Shown piece by piece: positions 1 to 7,747 of a DNA stretch of 17,219 bases. The position numbers and the translations under genes were made by a program. Location: NCBI GenBank assembly GCA_023512255.1, contig JAILZY010000074.1, forward strand, positions 1-17,219, read 5' to 3'. The stretch comes from a bacterium. GTDB lineage: Bacteria; SZUA-182; DTGQ01. Position 1 is the stretch's first letter; each line of letters starts with the position of its first letter. Under the pieces are notes generated by a model that ran no database searches, was not told the DNA's origin, and saw nothing but the letters and a program-made list of their open reading frames with translations.

Positions 1-74
1 TATTGTCTTTTACCTCAATACCCTTCCCCTGCAGCTTATCTACTTCTCCTAATTTTAAATATGGGGAACATCTG
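1..74 (-). repeat. Left copy of an inverted ~74-bp terminal repeat
   Basis: The reverse complement of 1-74 aligns with 17144-17216. By my hand alignment there are 5 mismatches and one single-base gap over 74 columns, about 92% identity. Both copies run off the window edge, so the full element is longer. Read on the minus strand, this copy stays open in a frame ending in residues QGKGIEVKDN, and the right copy gives the same ten residues with a synonymous GAC/GAT change at Asp. That hints that the repeat may be part of a coding sequence or a decayed copy of one. I do not recognise the element. The rest of the upstream stretch, 75-230, is AT-rich and shows no gene or convincing promoter apart from the cutA ribosome binding site. 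Confidence 0.8.
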
Positions 75-230
75 GGGTTTGTCTTGACTTCAATCCGTAT
101 TCAGGAGAAAATGATAATTGAAGAAAGTTTCTGAAGTGACTAATGAAAGTCTTTTTCTTTTTTAGCAATAGGGTTATGTGATCTAATTAACCAAGATAAG
201 AGCAAATCTAGTAAAAATTAGGAGAATCCT

Positions 231-557
231 ATGACTGGTTTGATCCAGGTCTTTATTACGGCTTCAAGCCGTGAGGAGGGGGAGAAGATCGTCGAGGCTT
301 TGGTGAAAAATCGCCTTGCGGCCTGCGGCCAGCTAGTGGGGCCGATCCAGAGCACCTACTGGTGGCAGGGCAGGATCGAGAGCAGTGCTGAGTGGCTGTG
401 CCTGGTGAAATCTCAAGAAGATAAATTCAGTGAGATTGTCGGCCTGGTGAAAGAGATGCACTCGTATCAGGTTCCTGAGATTATAGCTATGCCACTGGTA
501 GCTGTCAGCGAAAGCTATGAGCAGTGGATGAGGGAGGAACTCAACAGGCTCCCCTAA
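231..557 (+). CDS. cutA: CutA1 family protein (divalent-cation tolerance)
   Basis: 108 residues, close to the usual CutA1 length of about 105. CutA proteins are small trimeric ferredoxin-like-fold proteins linked to copper and divalent metal tolerance; their exact biochemical role is unsettled. Family features visible are the early ITASSREEGEKI segment, the AACGQ turn around residue 31, the core PIQSTYWWQGRIE followed by an E..LCLVKS strand, and the HSYQVPEIIA motif near residues 78-87, followed by Y..W near the C-terminus. ATG 231 is preceded by AGGAG at 220-224. The 3' end overlaps the stop of the convergent RNase Z-like gene by 17 bp. No operon partner lies on the same strand nearby. The family assignment is secure. 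Confidence 0.95.
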   Translation: MTGLIQVFITASSREEGEKIVEALVKNRLAACGQLVGPIQSTYWWQGRIESSAEWLCLVKSQEDKFSEIVGLVKEMHSYQVPEIIAMPLVAVSESYEQWMREELNRLP

Positions 558-1548
558 AGGTGCGGTTAGCTTCATCGACCAGCAGGTGGTAGGATCCATA
601 ATAGCGGGGTGAAAAATGAAAGGGAATCAGTTTTCTAACCCTCGCCTGCCGAGCCAGCAGACCGGCCTGATAGGCGGTCAGATGAGAGCGCTGTGCGGCT
701 CGCTCCCTGTCCTTTTCCAGAAAGGCGGCTTCACAGAAAAAATAATCTCCCTCCTCAGCCAGAGCCAGGATCTTTTCCCGATTGCTTTCGGTATAGGCGC
801 AATCGACTACGTAGACGATCTTCTGTCCTCGTGAAATATCAACCAGGGGCCGTAGCCGAGAAAGGGGCACTTTTTTCTCCCTGTCTGGGTCGCTTGAGCC
901 GGAAGGAATAGTTATCAGGGTATCGTCAGGCTTTCCAGCCCTAATCGCCTCCTTTAGCTCCCTGAGCCAGGGGCCGACAGCAAGTCCCATTTCCTGGAGC
1001 TTTACTTTATTGACATTGAGGTGGTTTTTCTCCTGAAGACAGAAAGCCAGACAGGGAATAAAATGGTCCAGGCAGACTGAGCTGACCTGAAAAGCTAGCT
1101 CATCTAGCAGAAAATTTCCTGCCGGAATCATCTGCGGGGGATGCATAAGCTGAAAGCCCTCCCGGCAGGAGAAGGTGGCCTTCAGCAGATGATCATCATG
1201 GACTTCAGTAACCTCAAAGAGAAGGTTATGTTCATAGTTTCCGACCAGATTCCAGGTATAGCCTTGCAATTTTCCAGCCACGTTTTCCAAAATTCCCACC
1301 GGGCCATATAAGCGGATGTGCCGCTGTCTGCCCAACATAATTCGAAGCAGGTGGTCAAAACCGAAGAAGTGATCCATGTGGGTATGGGAAATAAAGATAT
1401 CCGTAATGCGCAGGAGTTTCTTAGGTGATAGGGTAGAGAGCTGCCCCAAATCAAAGAGAATAGCCCGACGGTCAAATAGGAAATCAATATAAAGTACCGG
1501 ATCACCATCGACTTTGTTAACAAAATAGGGATGAAAGATTGGTTTCAT
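541..1548 (-). CDS. Ribonuclease Z-like metallo-beta-lactamase-fold hydrolase
   Basis: 335 residues. The metal-binding signature SHTHMDH is at residues 54-60 (His55, His57, Asp59, His60). Later RNase Z-type metal ligands also appear: His in LDHFIPCLAF, Asp in YVVDCAY, His in SHLTAYQAG, and the C-terminal HFSPRY motif characteristic of tRNase Z. RNase Z cleaves the 3' trailer of tRNA precursors using two zinc ions. The central segment, residues about 105-235, is longer than in the compact E. coli enzyme. It resembles a group I associate with Deltaproteobacteria-like genomes, for which tRNA processing is assumed rather than shown. The start at 1548 gives a natural N-terminus (MKPIFHPYFVNK), but the upstream ribosome binding site is weak. 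It converges on cutA and diverges from metK. The fold is certain, the exact substrate is not. Confidence 0.85.
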   Translation of the reverse strand: MKPIFHPYFVNKVDGDPVLYIDFLFDRRAILFDLGQLSTLSPKKLLRITDIFISHTHMDHFFGFDHLLRIMLGRQRHIRLYGPVGILENVAGKLQGYTWNLVGNYEHNLLFEVTEVHDDHLLKATFSCREGFQLMHPPQMIPAGNFLLDELAFQVSSVCLDHFIPCLAFCLQEKNHLNVNKVKLQEMGLAVGPWLRELKEAIRAGKPDDTLITIPSGSSDPDREKKVPLSRLRPLVDISRGQKIVYVVDCAYTESNREKILALAEEGDYFFCEAAFLEKDRERAAQRSHLTAYQAGLLARQARVRKLIPFHFSPRYYGSYHLLVDEANRTFRGAC

Positions 1549-1680
1549 AGAGGACTCTTCAGACTTCCTTAATCAAACTTTTTCAAACTTGCCTTCTCAA
1601 GGATACATCAATAAAAATTTTTTGTCATCTGGAATTTATATAAGCTTTGATATTAAAGCAAAAATCGTGCCATAAAGTCG

Positions 1681-1710
1681 ATACAAAGCTTCAAGCTCTA
1701 GTGTTTGTAT
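1681..1710. promoter_or_regulatory. Short inverted repeat just upstream of the metK promoter
   Basis: ATACAAA at 1681-1687 and TTTGTAT at 1704-1710 form a perfect 7-bp inverted repeat with a 16-base spacer. It ends one base before the -35 hexamer of the metK promoter. The position would suit a regulator site, but the region is AT-rich and chance occurrence is possible. Confidence 0.25.
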
Positions 1711-1711
1711 C

Positions 1712-1740
1712 TTGACAAAGGATAAGGATCTTGATATAAA
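1712..1740 (+). promoter_or_regulatory. Sigma-70-type promoter for metK
   Basis: A perfect -35 TTGACA (1712-1717) is followed after 17 bp by TATAAA (1735-1740). Transcription would start near 1747, leaving a leader of about 47 nt before the metK ATG. That is too short for an aptamer-type SAM riboswitch plus an expression platform. Confidence 0.75.
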
Positions 1741-1793
1741 TAAATCTATTATCTTTATTATCTTATCTCAATTATCCGTGGGGAGAGAAGCCT

Positions 1794-2942
1794 ATGCATA
1801 AAAAAGATTTCCTGTTTACCTCTGAATCTGTTACCGAAGGTCATCCCGATAAGATTGCAGACCAGATATCAGATGCTGTCCTCGACTTTATCCTAGCTCA
1901 GGATCCTCTGGCCAGGGTAGCATGTGAAACAATGGTTACCACCGGATTGGCTTTTGTGGCTGGAGAGATCACAACCAGTTGTTATGTTGATATTCCTAAG
2001 ATTGTTCGCAACACTATTCGGGAAATCGGCTACACTGATGCAGCATATGGATTTGATTGTGAAACCTGCGCCGTGATTACCTCAATTGATGAGCAGTCGC
2101 GTGACATTGCTCAAGGAGTTGATATTGGAGGAGCTGGTGATCAGGGGATCATGTTCGGTTATGCCTGTAGAGAAACCGATGCTCTGATGCCCATGCCAAT
2201 CATGCTAGCCCATAGACTGGCTCAGAGGCTAAGTGAGGTACGCAAAAAAGGTATTCTCCCCTATCTTCGGCCAGATGGCAAGAGTCAGGTAACTCTTGAG
2301 TACGTGGACAACAAGCCCGTACGGGTTGAGGCTGTGGTTGTCTCTGCCCAGCACAGTCCTGAGGTTGACATCGAAACCTTGAAAAGGGATATAATCAATC
2401 ATGTTATCCGGGAGGTAATCGATCCCTCGATGATCGACGATGAAACCATGTTTTTCATCAACCCGACCGGACGGTTTGTCATCGGTGGGCCCCAGGGTGA
2501 TGCGGGGCTAACGGGAAGAAAGATCATTGTCGATACCTACGGGGGGCTAGGCAGTCACGGCGGAGGTGCCTTTTCGGGAAAAGATCCCACTAAGGTAGAT
2601 CGCTCGGCCTCATATATGGCCCGCCATATAGCCAAAAATATCGTCGCGGCCGGCATTGCCGACAAGTGTGAGGTTCAACTAGCCTACTCAATCGGCGTGG
2701 ATAAGCCAGTCTCGATCATGGTTGATGCCTTCGGAACGAGCCGAATCCCTTTAAAGAAGATCAGGGATATTATTTGGAAAAATTTTGATCTCACCCCGCG
2801 GGGAATTATTAACTACCTTGATCTTCGGCGTCCTATCTATAAAAAGACGGCAGCCTACGGACATTTTGGAAGATCAGAACCAGAGTTCACCTGGGAGCTA
2901 ACTGATAAAGCAGATGATCTGCGAAAAGATGCCGGACTGTAA
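1794..2942 (+). CDS. metK: S-adenosylmethionine synthase
   Basis: 382 residues, the standard length for bacterial MetK. The enzyme makes S-adenosylmethionine from methionine and ATP in the cytosol, with release of phosphate and diphosphate. Visible motifs are [15 protein letters not shown] (residues 10-24, with active-site His17 and Asp19), the ATP motif [12 protein letters not shown] around residue 115, the [20 protein letters not shown] segment, and the glycine-rich [17 protein letters not shown] loop near residue 260. A GGGGAG ribosome binding site (1780-1785) precedes ATG 1794. It is expressed from the strong promoter at 1712-1740 and appears monocistronic, with 251 bp to lptC. The assignment is secure. 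Confidence 0.98.
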   Translation: MHKKDFLFTSESVTEGHPDKIADQISDAVLDFILAQDPLARVACETMVTTGLAFVAGEITTSCYVDIPKIVRNTIREIGYTDAAYGFDCETCAVITSIDEQSRDIAQGVDIGGAGDQGIMFGYACRETDALMPMPIMLAHRLAQRLSEVRKKGILPYLRPDGKSQVTLEYVDNKPVRVEAVVVSAQHSPEVDIETLKRDIINHVIREVIDPSMIDDETMFFINPTGRFVIGGPQGDAGLTGRKIIVDTYGGLGSHGGGAFSGKDPTKVDRSASYMARHIAKNIVAAGIADKCEVQLAYSIGVDKPVSIMVDAFGTSRIPLKKIRDIIWKNFDLTPRGIINYLDLRRPIYKKTAAYGHFGRSEPEFTWELTDKADDLRKDAGL

Positions 2943-3101
2943 AGAAGTAGCATTTTCCCTTACCTGTTGATGGAAAATCTTTCAGCAGAATTCAAATAAT
3001 TGCTGGAAAAAAAGATGGTAAAGGAATATACTACTGTTAGTAAAGAGTTAGCATCAAGTAGTTAATGTATTATGCATGACCATACTCTTTAGGGATAAGG
3101 A

Positions 3102-3145
3102 AGGGAGACGGTGGGGGGATCTTTCTCTTATCCTGCCGCCTCCCT
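3102..3145 (+). terminator. Imperfect long hairpin between metK and lptC (terminator or leader)
   Basis: AGGGAGACGGTGGG (3102-3115) can pair with CCTGCCGCCTCCCT (3132-3145): 14 pairs with one A-C mismatch and two G-U wobbles, and a 16-base loop. There is no T-run after it, so it is not a classic intrinsic terminator. A second, mutually exclusive stem, GGATAAG (3093-3099) with CTTATCC (3127-3133), overlaps its 3' arm. It could end metK transcription or shape the lptC leader. The rest of the 2943-3193 gap shows no gene. Confidence 0.4.
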
Positions 3146-3193
3146 CGGCGACTTCAAAGGTATTGTTTCAAAGATATTGAAAGACCGCAAGAT

Positions 3194-3763
3194 ATGATGA
3201 AAAGATATCCCCGGCAGAAAAAATTACTCCTTGCAGCAGTAGTAGGAATTCTGCTTGGGGGAGTGCTCCTTTTCCTAAGACAAATTGGCATCTGGCGGCA
3301 CCAGATGGTGAGCGGCCCGCTTTCCCAGTCGGTGATTCTAAATAAGGCAGATATAGAGGTCAAGAAGATGGAACTATCAGAGACTGAGGCTGGGGAACTT
3401 GCCTGGAATCTGAAAGCCGAAAAGGCTCAGGTTTATGAAAAAGAGGGAGTTGCCTATCTGCAGGGTATCAGTCTGGAGTACCTGTTGAATGAAGGCGAGG
3501 AGGTAATACTAACCAGTGAGCGGGGGAGAATCGGATTAGCACAGAAAAACGTATTCCTTCAGGGGAACGTAGATGCTTCATCACACCAGATACAACTCAA
3601 GACCAATACCCTTTCCTGGAACAGAGAAAAGAGAATGCTTATGACCGAAGATCTAGTCTGGCTGAGAAGGGAAAATATTGAAATTACCGGCGAGGGCATG
3701 GTCGCCGACATAGGTCTGGGGAAAATCAAATTGAATAAAAATATAAGGACAGTGATCCATTGA
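3194..3763 (+). CDS. lptC: LptC, inner-membrane LPS export component
   Basis: 189 residues, matching LptC. A basic N-terminus (KRYPRQKK) is followed by a single transmembrane helix at about residues 11-29. The rest is a periplasmic beta-rich domain with the repeating strand pattern of the LptC/OstA group (for example WNLKAEKAQVY and ERGRIGLAQKNVFLQGNV). LptC bridges the LptBFG transporter to LptA in the periplasmic LPS bridge. Two ATGs lie in tandem (3194 and 3197), and no strong ribosome binding site precedes either. Its stop overlaps the TTG start of lptA, which supports translational coupling. Position directly before lptA and lptB makes the call firm although LptC sequences are poorly conserved. 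Confidence 0.88.
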   Translation: MMKRYPRQKKLLLAAVVGILLGGVLLFLRQIGIWRHQMVSGPLSQSVILNKADIEVKKMELSETEAGELAWNLKAEKAQVYEKEGVAYLQGISLEYLLNEGEEVILTSERGRIGLAQKNVFLQGNVDASSHQIQLKTNTLSWNREKRMLMTEDLVWLRRENIEITGEGMVADIGLGKIKLNKNIRTVIH

Positions 3764-4314
3764 TTTATGACTATTTTTTTTATAATAAGACCAAGGGAGA
3801 AGGATATATTCTCACCTTCCTGATGGTCATAATACTTTTGCTCCGCTCGACTGTGACCTCACCAGCAGAGAGAGAAAAGGCCCAACCACATATCGGACAA
3901 ACGAAAGAAGCCAAAATTTTGATTACCTCCGATCAGGTAGAATTTGATCCTCGCAACGAGATTGCCGTTTATACGGGCCGGGTCACTGTAACCCAGGGAA
4001 ATACGATCTTGCAAGCTGATCGGATAGAGGTGCACTTTGCTGACAAAGGCAAAAGTATCACCTTGATCAAGGCGATAGGTAATATTAAAATTACCCAGGA
4101 AGACAGGATAGTTACTGCTGAGGAAGGGATATATTATCAACAGGATCGAAAAATGATTCTAACGGGCAACCCAATTACTAGGCAGGGAGACAATTGCATC
4201 AGTGGAGATAAGATCGTCTACTTCTGGGATCAGGGCAGGGCGATGGTTGAAGGGAACGTTAAGGCTACGATCAGCATGGACAAACAAAAAATGGAAATGT
4301 TGAGGCCAAACTAG
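3760..4314 (+). CDS. lptA: LptA/OstA-type periplasmic LPS transport protein
   Basis: 184 residues. A basic n-region and hydrophobic core (about residues 16-31) followed by STVTSPA look like a signal peptide with cleavage near Ala36, consistent with a periplasmic protein. The mature part has the OstA/LptA beta-strand repeats, for example ILITSDQVEFDPRNEIAVYTG, VTQGNTILQADRIEVHF and ITGNPITRQGDN-like strands. LptA polymers carry lipopolysaccharide across the periplasm. The TTG start overlaps the lptC stop (TTGA), with AAGGA (3745-3749) 10 bases upstream. The first in-frame ATG (3823) would cut into the signal peptide and lacks a well-spaced ribosome binding site. lptB starts 3 bases after its stop. 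Confidence 0.88.
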   Translation: MIYDYFFYNKTKGEGYILTFLMVIILLLRSTVTSPAEREKAQPHIGQTKEAKILITSDQVEFDPRNEIAVYTGRVTVTQGNTILQADRIEVHFADKGKSITLIKAIGNIKITQEDRIVTAEEGIYYQQDRKMILTGNPITRQGDNCISGDKIVYFWDQGRAMVEGNVKATISMDKQKMEMLRPN

Positions 4315-4317
4315 ATT

Positions 4318-5034
4318 GTGCTTGAGGCCCGAGGTCTTATTAAAAGGTATAAAGGACGAACAACGGTCAAGGGAGTGAGCTTCTACCTTGATCGGGGAGA
4401 GGTAGTGGGGCTGCTTGGACCCAATGGTGCGGGAAAGACTACTACCTTTCGAATGATTATCGGCTTAATCAAGTCAGAGGGAGGAGGAATATTTCTTGAT
4501 GGCACTGAGATTACCCACTTGGCCATGTACCGGCGGGCTAATCTGGGAATTAGCTACTTGGCGCAGGAATCCTCGATTTTTAGAAAATTGAATGTCGAAC
4601 AGAATATTATGGCTATACTTGAAACACTTGATTTGGATTCGGCAGAGCGCCAGCGGCAGCTAGAAATGTTACTAGCTGAGCTAAACCTGACTGATTTGGC
4701 AAAATATGAAGCCGATATTCTTTCCGGAGGAGAGCGCAGGAGAGTAGAGATTACGCGGGCTTTGGTGACTTCTCCCTCCTTTATCCTCCTAGATGAGCCG
4801 TTTGTAGGCATTGATCCCAAAGCCGTGGTCGGGATACAGAATATCATCAGAAATTTGAAAAAAAAAGGTATTGGGGTATTGATTACTGATCATAATGTCC
4901 GAGAGACTCTAACCATTACCGATCGGGCTTACATCATGTATGATGGTGAAATTCTGATTTCCGGCACTACTGCAGATTTGATCAAAGACGCTAGGGTCAA
5001 GGACCTTTATCTGGGGGAGAGTTTCCGGATGTAA
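4318..5034 (+). CDS. lptB: LptB, LPS export ABC transporter ATPase
   Basis: 238 residues, the normal LptB length. It is the cytosolic ATPase that powers LPS extraction from the inner membrane with LptF/LptG, neither of which is encoded in this window. Visible elements are Walker A GPNGAGKT at 34-41, the Q-loop Gln83 in LAQESSIF, signature LSGGE at 135-139, Walker B FILLDE at 155-160, the LptB-typical PFVGIDP, and the switch His192 in ITDHNVRETL. The start is GTG 4318, three bases after the lptA stop, with GAGG at 4302-4305 as a distant ribosome binding site and likely coupling to lptA. LptB differs from generic ABC ATPases by the SSIFRKLNVEQN and DHNVRETL segments seen here. Confidence 0.96.
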   Translation: MLEARGLIKRYKGRTTVKGVSFYLDRGEVVGLLGPNGAGKTTTFRMIIGLIKSEGGGIFLDGTEITHLAMYRRANLGISYLAQESSIFRKLNVEQNIMAILETLDLDSAERQRQLEMLLAELNLTDLAKYEADILSGGERRRVEITRALVTSPSFILLDEPFVGIDPKAVVGIQNIIRNLKKKGIGVLITDHNVRETLTITDRAYIMYDGEILISGTTADLIKDARVKDLYLGESFRM

Positions 5035-5038
5035 TCTC

Positions 5039-5067
5039 TTGACAGGGATAATTTATTATGTTATTGT
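5039..5067 (+). promoter_or_regulatory. Extended -10 sigma-70 promoter for the HU-family gene
   Basis: TTGACA (5039-5044) begins four bases after the lptB stop. After 17 bp comes TATTGT (5062-5067), preceded by TG and one base (5059-5061), which makes an extended -10. The HU-family gene probably has its own promoter rather than relying only on lpt read-through. Confidence 0.6.
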
Positions 5068-5141
5068 TATTAAAGAATATCTGGCTATTTTTAAAATTAT
5101 AAATGTATGTCTTAATAACTGGAAAGGAGGTCCTTTGAACA

Positions 5142-5420
5142 ATGACGAAAGCTGATCTTGTGATGGAGGTAGCTAAGTTAACAGACTTAACCAAAAAAGA
5201 GACCGAAACGGTAATTAAAACCATATTCGGCAGCATCACTACCGCCTTGAGTGAAGGAGATAAGGTGGAGCTTAGGGGTTTTGGGAGCTTTCGGATAAGA
5301 AATCGGAAAGCCAGGCAGGGGAGAAATCCCAAAACTGGTGACATGGTGAATGTACCGGCCAAAAAGGTACCATTTTTCAAAGCGGGAAAGGAACTGCGAT
5401 CGTTAGTTGATTACTGCTGA
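5142..5420 (+). CDS. HU/IHF-family nucleoid DNA-binding protein
   Basis: 92 residues, the size of HU and IHF subunits. Visible are the N-terminal dimerisation helices (TKADLVMEVAKLTDLTKKE), the beta-saddle GDKVELRGFGSFRIR, and the DNA-intercalating arm motif RNPKTG with its proline, followed by the typical FKAGKELR C-terminus. Such proteins bend DNA and shape the nucleoid. IHF-type bending also assists sigma-54 promoters, an attractive link to the adjacent rpoN, but I cannot tell HU from IHF by eye. The ribosome binding site AAAGGAGGT (5123-5131) is near-perfect, suggesting high expression, and a dedicated promoter lies just upstream. It sits between lptB and rpoN, where many relatives have none. 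Confidence 0.93.
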   Translation: MTKADLVMEVAKLTDLTKKETETVIKTIFGSITTALSEGDKVELRGFGSFRIRNRKARQGRNPKTGDMVNVPAKKVPFFKAGKELRSLVDYC

Positions 5421-5439
5421 TTCTGACAAGGTGAAAGAG

Positions 5440-5488
5440 CAAGGGTTGAAGATATCGAATGTCGATGAAGGGCATCGAATCACCCTTG
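5440..5488 (+). promoter_or_regulatory. Nested hairpin upstream of rpoN
   Basis: An outer stem CAAGGGT (5440-5446) with ACCCTTG (5482-5488) encloses a perfect inner hairpin TCGATG-AAGGG-CATCGA (5462-5478). There is no T-run, so it is not a standard terminator. It ends 32 bases before the rpoN start codon and could influence rpoN translation or RNA stability. The regulatory role is inferred. Confidence 0.4.
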
Positions 5489-5520
5489 ACAGGAGATATT
5501 AACTGAAGAGAGGTATCGTT

Positions 5521-6990
5521 ATGGCGCTGGAGATGAAGCAAACCTTAAACATGAAGTTGACGCACCGGCTAATGATGACTCCGATGTTGCAGCAGTCAAT
5601 CAAGTTATTGCAGCTATCGAAACTCGAATTGACCCAGCTCATTCACCAGGAATTGCAGGAAAATCCCATGCTGGAGGAATTATCATTAGAGCCGCCTTCA
5701 GATTTCGGGTCAGAGGAAATCGAACAGCGGGATATCAACCCTGAAGATATTCGGCTCGGCAGTGAGGAAAACGGCTTCGATAATGCAGAAAGGGAGCTAG
5801 ATTGGGAAAACTTCATTGATGATGACCTTGTGGACACCAATCGGCTCTCGATTTTGGGTGGTGATGACCGAGAGCTACCCCCTCTGGAAAATATCCTGAC
5901 TAAGCCTCAGTCGCTGCAAAATTATCTTCTCTGGCAACTCCGTATGACCTCCTCGATTAACGAACATGAGTTTCGGATAGGGGAGATGATTATTGGTAAT
6001 ATCGATGAGAACGGCTATCTTTGTGCTACAGTTGAAGAAATGGCCAAGGTTTTAGGGCTGGAAGATGCCAGAGAGGTTGAAAGGGTACTCCAGGTGATCC
6101 AAAACTTTGATCCAGCCGGGGTCGGGGCCAGAACTCCTCAAGAATGTCTGCTGCTCCAAGTTAAAGAGGAAGAGCCAACAGCCTCATTAATTAGAAAAAT
6201 TATTCAAAATCATATCAATCATTTGGAATCGAGAGAGTATCAGGCGATCGCCAAAAGCCTAGGTATCAGCCTGGCCAAAGTAAAGGAGCTGGCCGATATC
6301 ATTCTCACCTACGATCCTAAGCCTGGTCGGCGCTTCAACCCTGATGTTTCTCATTATATTGTCCCTGATGTATTTGTCTATAAAATGGGAGACGATTACG
6401 TCATCTCTTTGAATGACGAAGGACTGCCGCAGTTGCGGGTAAGTAATATTTACAGAAAGATTCTCCGTAAAGGGAAAAATGTTCCCGATAATACCCGAAA
6501 GTATATTGAGGAGAAGTTGCGGTCCGCTGTCTGGCTGATTAAAAGTATTCAGCAGAGACAGAGAACGCTATATAATGTAGCCAAGAGCATTGTTAACTTT
6601 CAGCGGGAGTTCCTCGATAAGGGAATCGCTTACCTCAAACCCTTGACTCTGGTGGATGTCGCTAATGATATTTCAATGCATGAGTCAACCATTAGCCGGG
6701 TTACTACTAACAAATACATGTATACTCCCCGGGGAATTTTTGAGCTGAAATTCTTTTTTAATTCCGGACTGAAGAAAAAAGATGGCGATTATATCTCTTC
6801 TGTCCGGGTCAAAGAATTGCTCCGTGAATTGATCAAAAATGAAGATGCTCGAAAACCCTACAGTGATACTCAGATTCTGAAATTACTACAACAGCAAGGC
6901 GTGGTAATTGCCAGAAGAACGATTGCTAAGTACCGTGATGAGTTGCACATATTACCCTCTCAAAAAAGAAAAGTGGTCCTCCCTGACTAA
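5521..6990 (+). CDS. rpoN: RNA polymerase sigma-54 factor
   Basis: 489 residues, typical for RpoN. Region I at residues 1-50 is Gln/Leu-rich ([20 protein letters not shown] and onward) and contacts activator ATPases. An acidic region II linker spans about 55-100. The core-binding domain follows, with [18 protein letters not shown] near residue 197. The helix-turn-helix includes [11 protein letters not shown], and the RpoN box ARRTIAKY is at about 464-471, which reads the -24 element. Sigma-54 directs core polymerase to -24/-12 promoters that need enhancer-binding ATPases. GAGAGG (5508-5513) precedes the ATG. The rpoN-hpf-ptsN order that follows is a widely conserved arrangement. Confidence 0.98.
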   Translation: MALEMKQTLNMKLTHRLMMTPMLQQSIKLLQLSKLELTQLIHQELQENPMLEELSLEPPSDFGSEEIEQRDINPEDIRLGSEENGFDNAERELDWENFIDDDLVDTNRLSILGGDDRELPPLENILTKPQSLQNYLLWQLRMTSSINEHEFRIGEMIIGNIDENGYLCATVEEMAKVLGLEDAREVERVLQVIQNFDPAGVGARTPQECLLLQVKEEEPTASLIRKIIQNHINHLESREYQAIAKSLGISLAKVKELADIILTYDPKPGRRFNPDVSHYIVPDVFVYKMGDDYVISLNDEGLPQLRVSNIYRKILRKGKNVPDNTRKYIEEKLRSAVWLIKSIQQRQRTLYNVAKSIVNFQREFLDKGIAYLKPLTLVDVANDISMHESTISRVTTNKYMYTPRGIFELKFFFNSGLKKKDGDYISSVRVKELLRELIKNEDARKPYSDTQILKLLQQQGVVIARRTIAKYRDELHILPSQKRKVVLPD

Positions 6991-7002
6991 GTACGCGGAC
7001 CA

Positions 7003-7018
7003 AAAGTTATTTAACTTT
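7003..7018. promoter_or_regulatory. 16-bp perfect palindrome in the rpoN-hpf gap
   Basis: AAAGTTA-TT-TAACTTT is a perfect palindrome 12 bases after the rpoN stop. It is bracketed by two near-identical copies of GGAC(C)AAAAGTT, at 6997-7008 and 7022-7032. The arrangement resembles an operator or a small hairpin. The 6991-7167 gap has no gene and no convincing sigma-70 promoter; TTGACG occurs at 7031 and 7109 but without a good -10. Confidence 0.35.
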
Positions 7019-7167
7019 CCTGGACAAAAGTTGACGATCTTTTTCTTCGGAGAGGGAAATCTTCTCGCTGCTGTTATCTGCTGCTTTTTCACCCGCATGG
7101 ATAGGGGATTGACGAGTGGGCTGATAAAAAATTTTCTTTTTTCTATATTTTTAAGGAGGTCCTGACA

Positions 7168-7710
7168 ATGCAAGTCCTGATTACGGGTAGGCATATGGAG
7201 ATGACCGAGGCCTTACAGGATTATGTAAAGAGTAAAGTTGAGCGAGTGGGCAAATATCTGGAAAACATTAAAGAGGCTGACGTCATCCTGTCGGTAGAAA
7301 AATATCGTCATTCTGCCGAAGTAACCATTAAAGCCAACGGGATCATCATCAATGGAGAGGAAGAAACCGATGATATGTATAGCTCTATTGATTTGGTGAT
7401 GGAAAAAATCGAGCGGCAGGTAAAAAAATATAAGGAGAAGATTCGTCAGCACAAGACCAAACAGCCGCTGAAAGAGGTGGTTATGGGTACGGATATGTTT
7501 GCCTCGGAAAAAGAGGAGGAAGGTGCGGCTAAGCTGATTAAGACCAAACGAGTGGCTATTCAACCGATGAGCCTAGATGAGGCGATCATGCAGATGGATC
7601 TAACCAATGAAAATTGCTTCGTGTTCATGAATCCGGCCTCAAATTCTGTAAGCGTGATTTACCGGTCTAAGGATGATAAATTGGTACTAATTGAGCCTGA
7701 GTTCCAATAA
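7168..7710 (+). CDS. hpf: Long-form ribosome hibernation promoting factor
   Basis: 180 residues in two parts. The N-terminal S30AE/RaiA domain (about 1-100, starting QVLITGRHMEMTEALQDYV) binds the 30S decoding region. A charged linker follows. The C-terminal dimerisation domain (about 122-178) contains the typical PMSLDEAIMQMDLTNENCFVF segment. Long HPF alone drives 70S pairing into 100S dimers, unlike the short enterobacterial HPF. AAGGAGGT (7153-7160) is a full-strength ribosome binding site, sharing the 11 bases AAGGAGGTCCT with that of the HU-family gene. It lies between rpoN and ptsN, the conserved context of this family. Confidence 0.97.
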   Translation: MQVLITGRHMEMTEALQDYVKSKVERVGKYLENIKEADVILSVEKYRHSAEVTIKANGIIINGEEETDDMYSSIDLVMEKIERQVKKYKEKIRQHKTKQPLKEVVMGTDMFASEKEEEGAAKLIKTKRVAIQPMSLDEAIMQMDLTNENCFVFMNPASNSVSVIYRSKDDKLVLIEPEFQ

Positions 7711-7747
7711 GCGCCCGAGACAGTTAGTGTAACGGAGGGAAATTTCT

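Noticed and set aside
84-120. Promoter for cutA starting TTGACT at 84
   Set aside because: No acceptable -10 hexamer occurs at 16-18 bp spacing.
616-911. Two 72-residue plus-strand frames
   Set aside because: They lie antisense within the RNase Z-like gene, lack family features and have no ribosome binding site.
1741-1793. SAM riboswitch upstream of metK
   Set aside because: The leader from the predicted start at about 1747 is only ~47 nt, and no SAM aptamer fold or terminator is visible.
7021-7036. Sigma-54 -24/-12 promoter for hpf (TGGAC..TTGA)
   Set aside because: The spacing fits, but the -12 element has GA in place of the nearly invariant GC, so the match is too weak.
6908-7165. 85-residue frame crossing the rpoN end and the gap
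   Set aside because: It starts inside rpoN in another frame, has no ribosome binding site and the peptide from the gap is low complexity without recognisable motifs.
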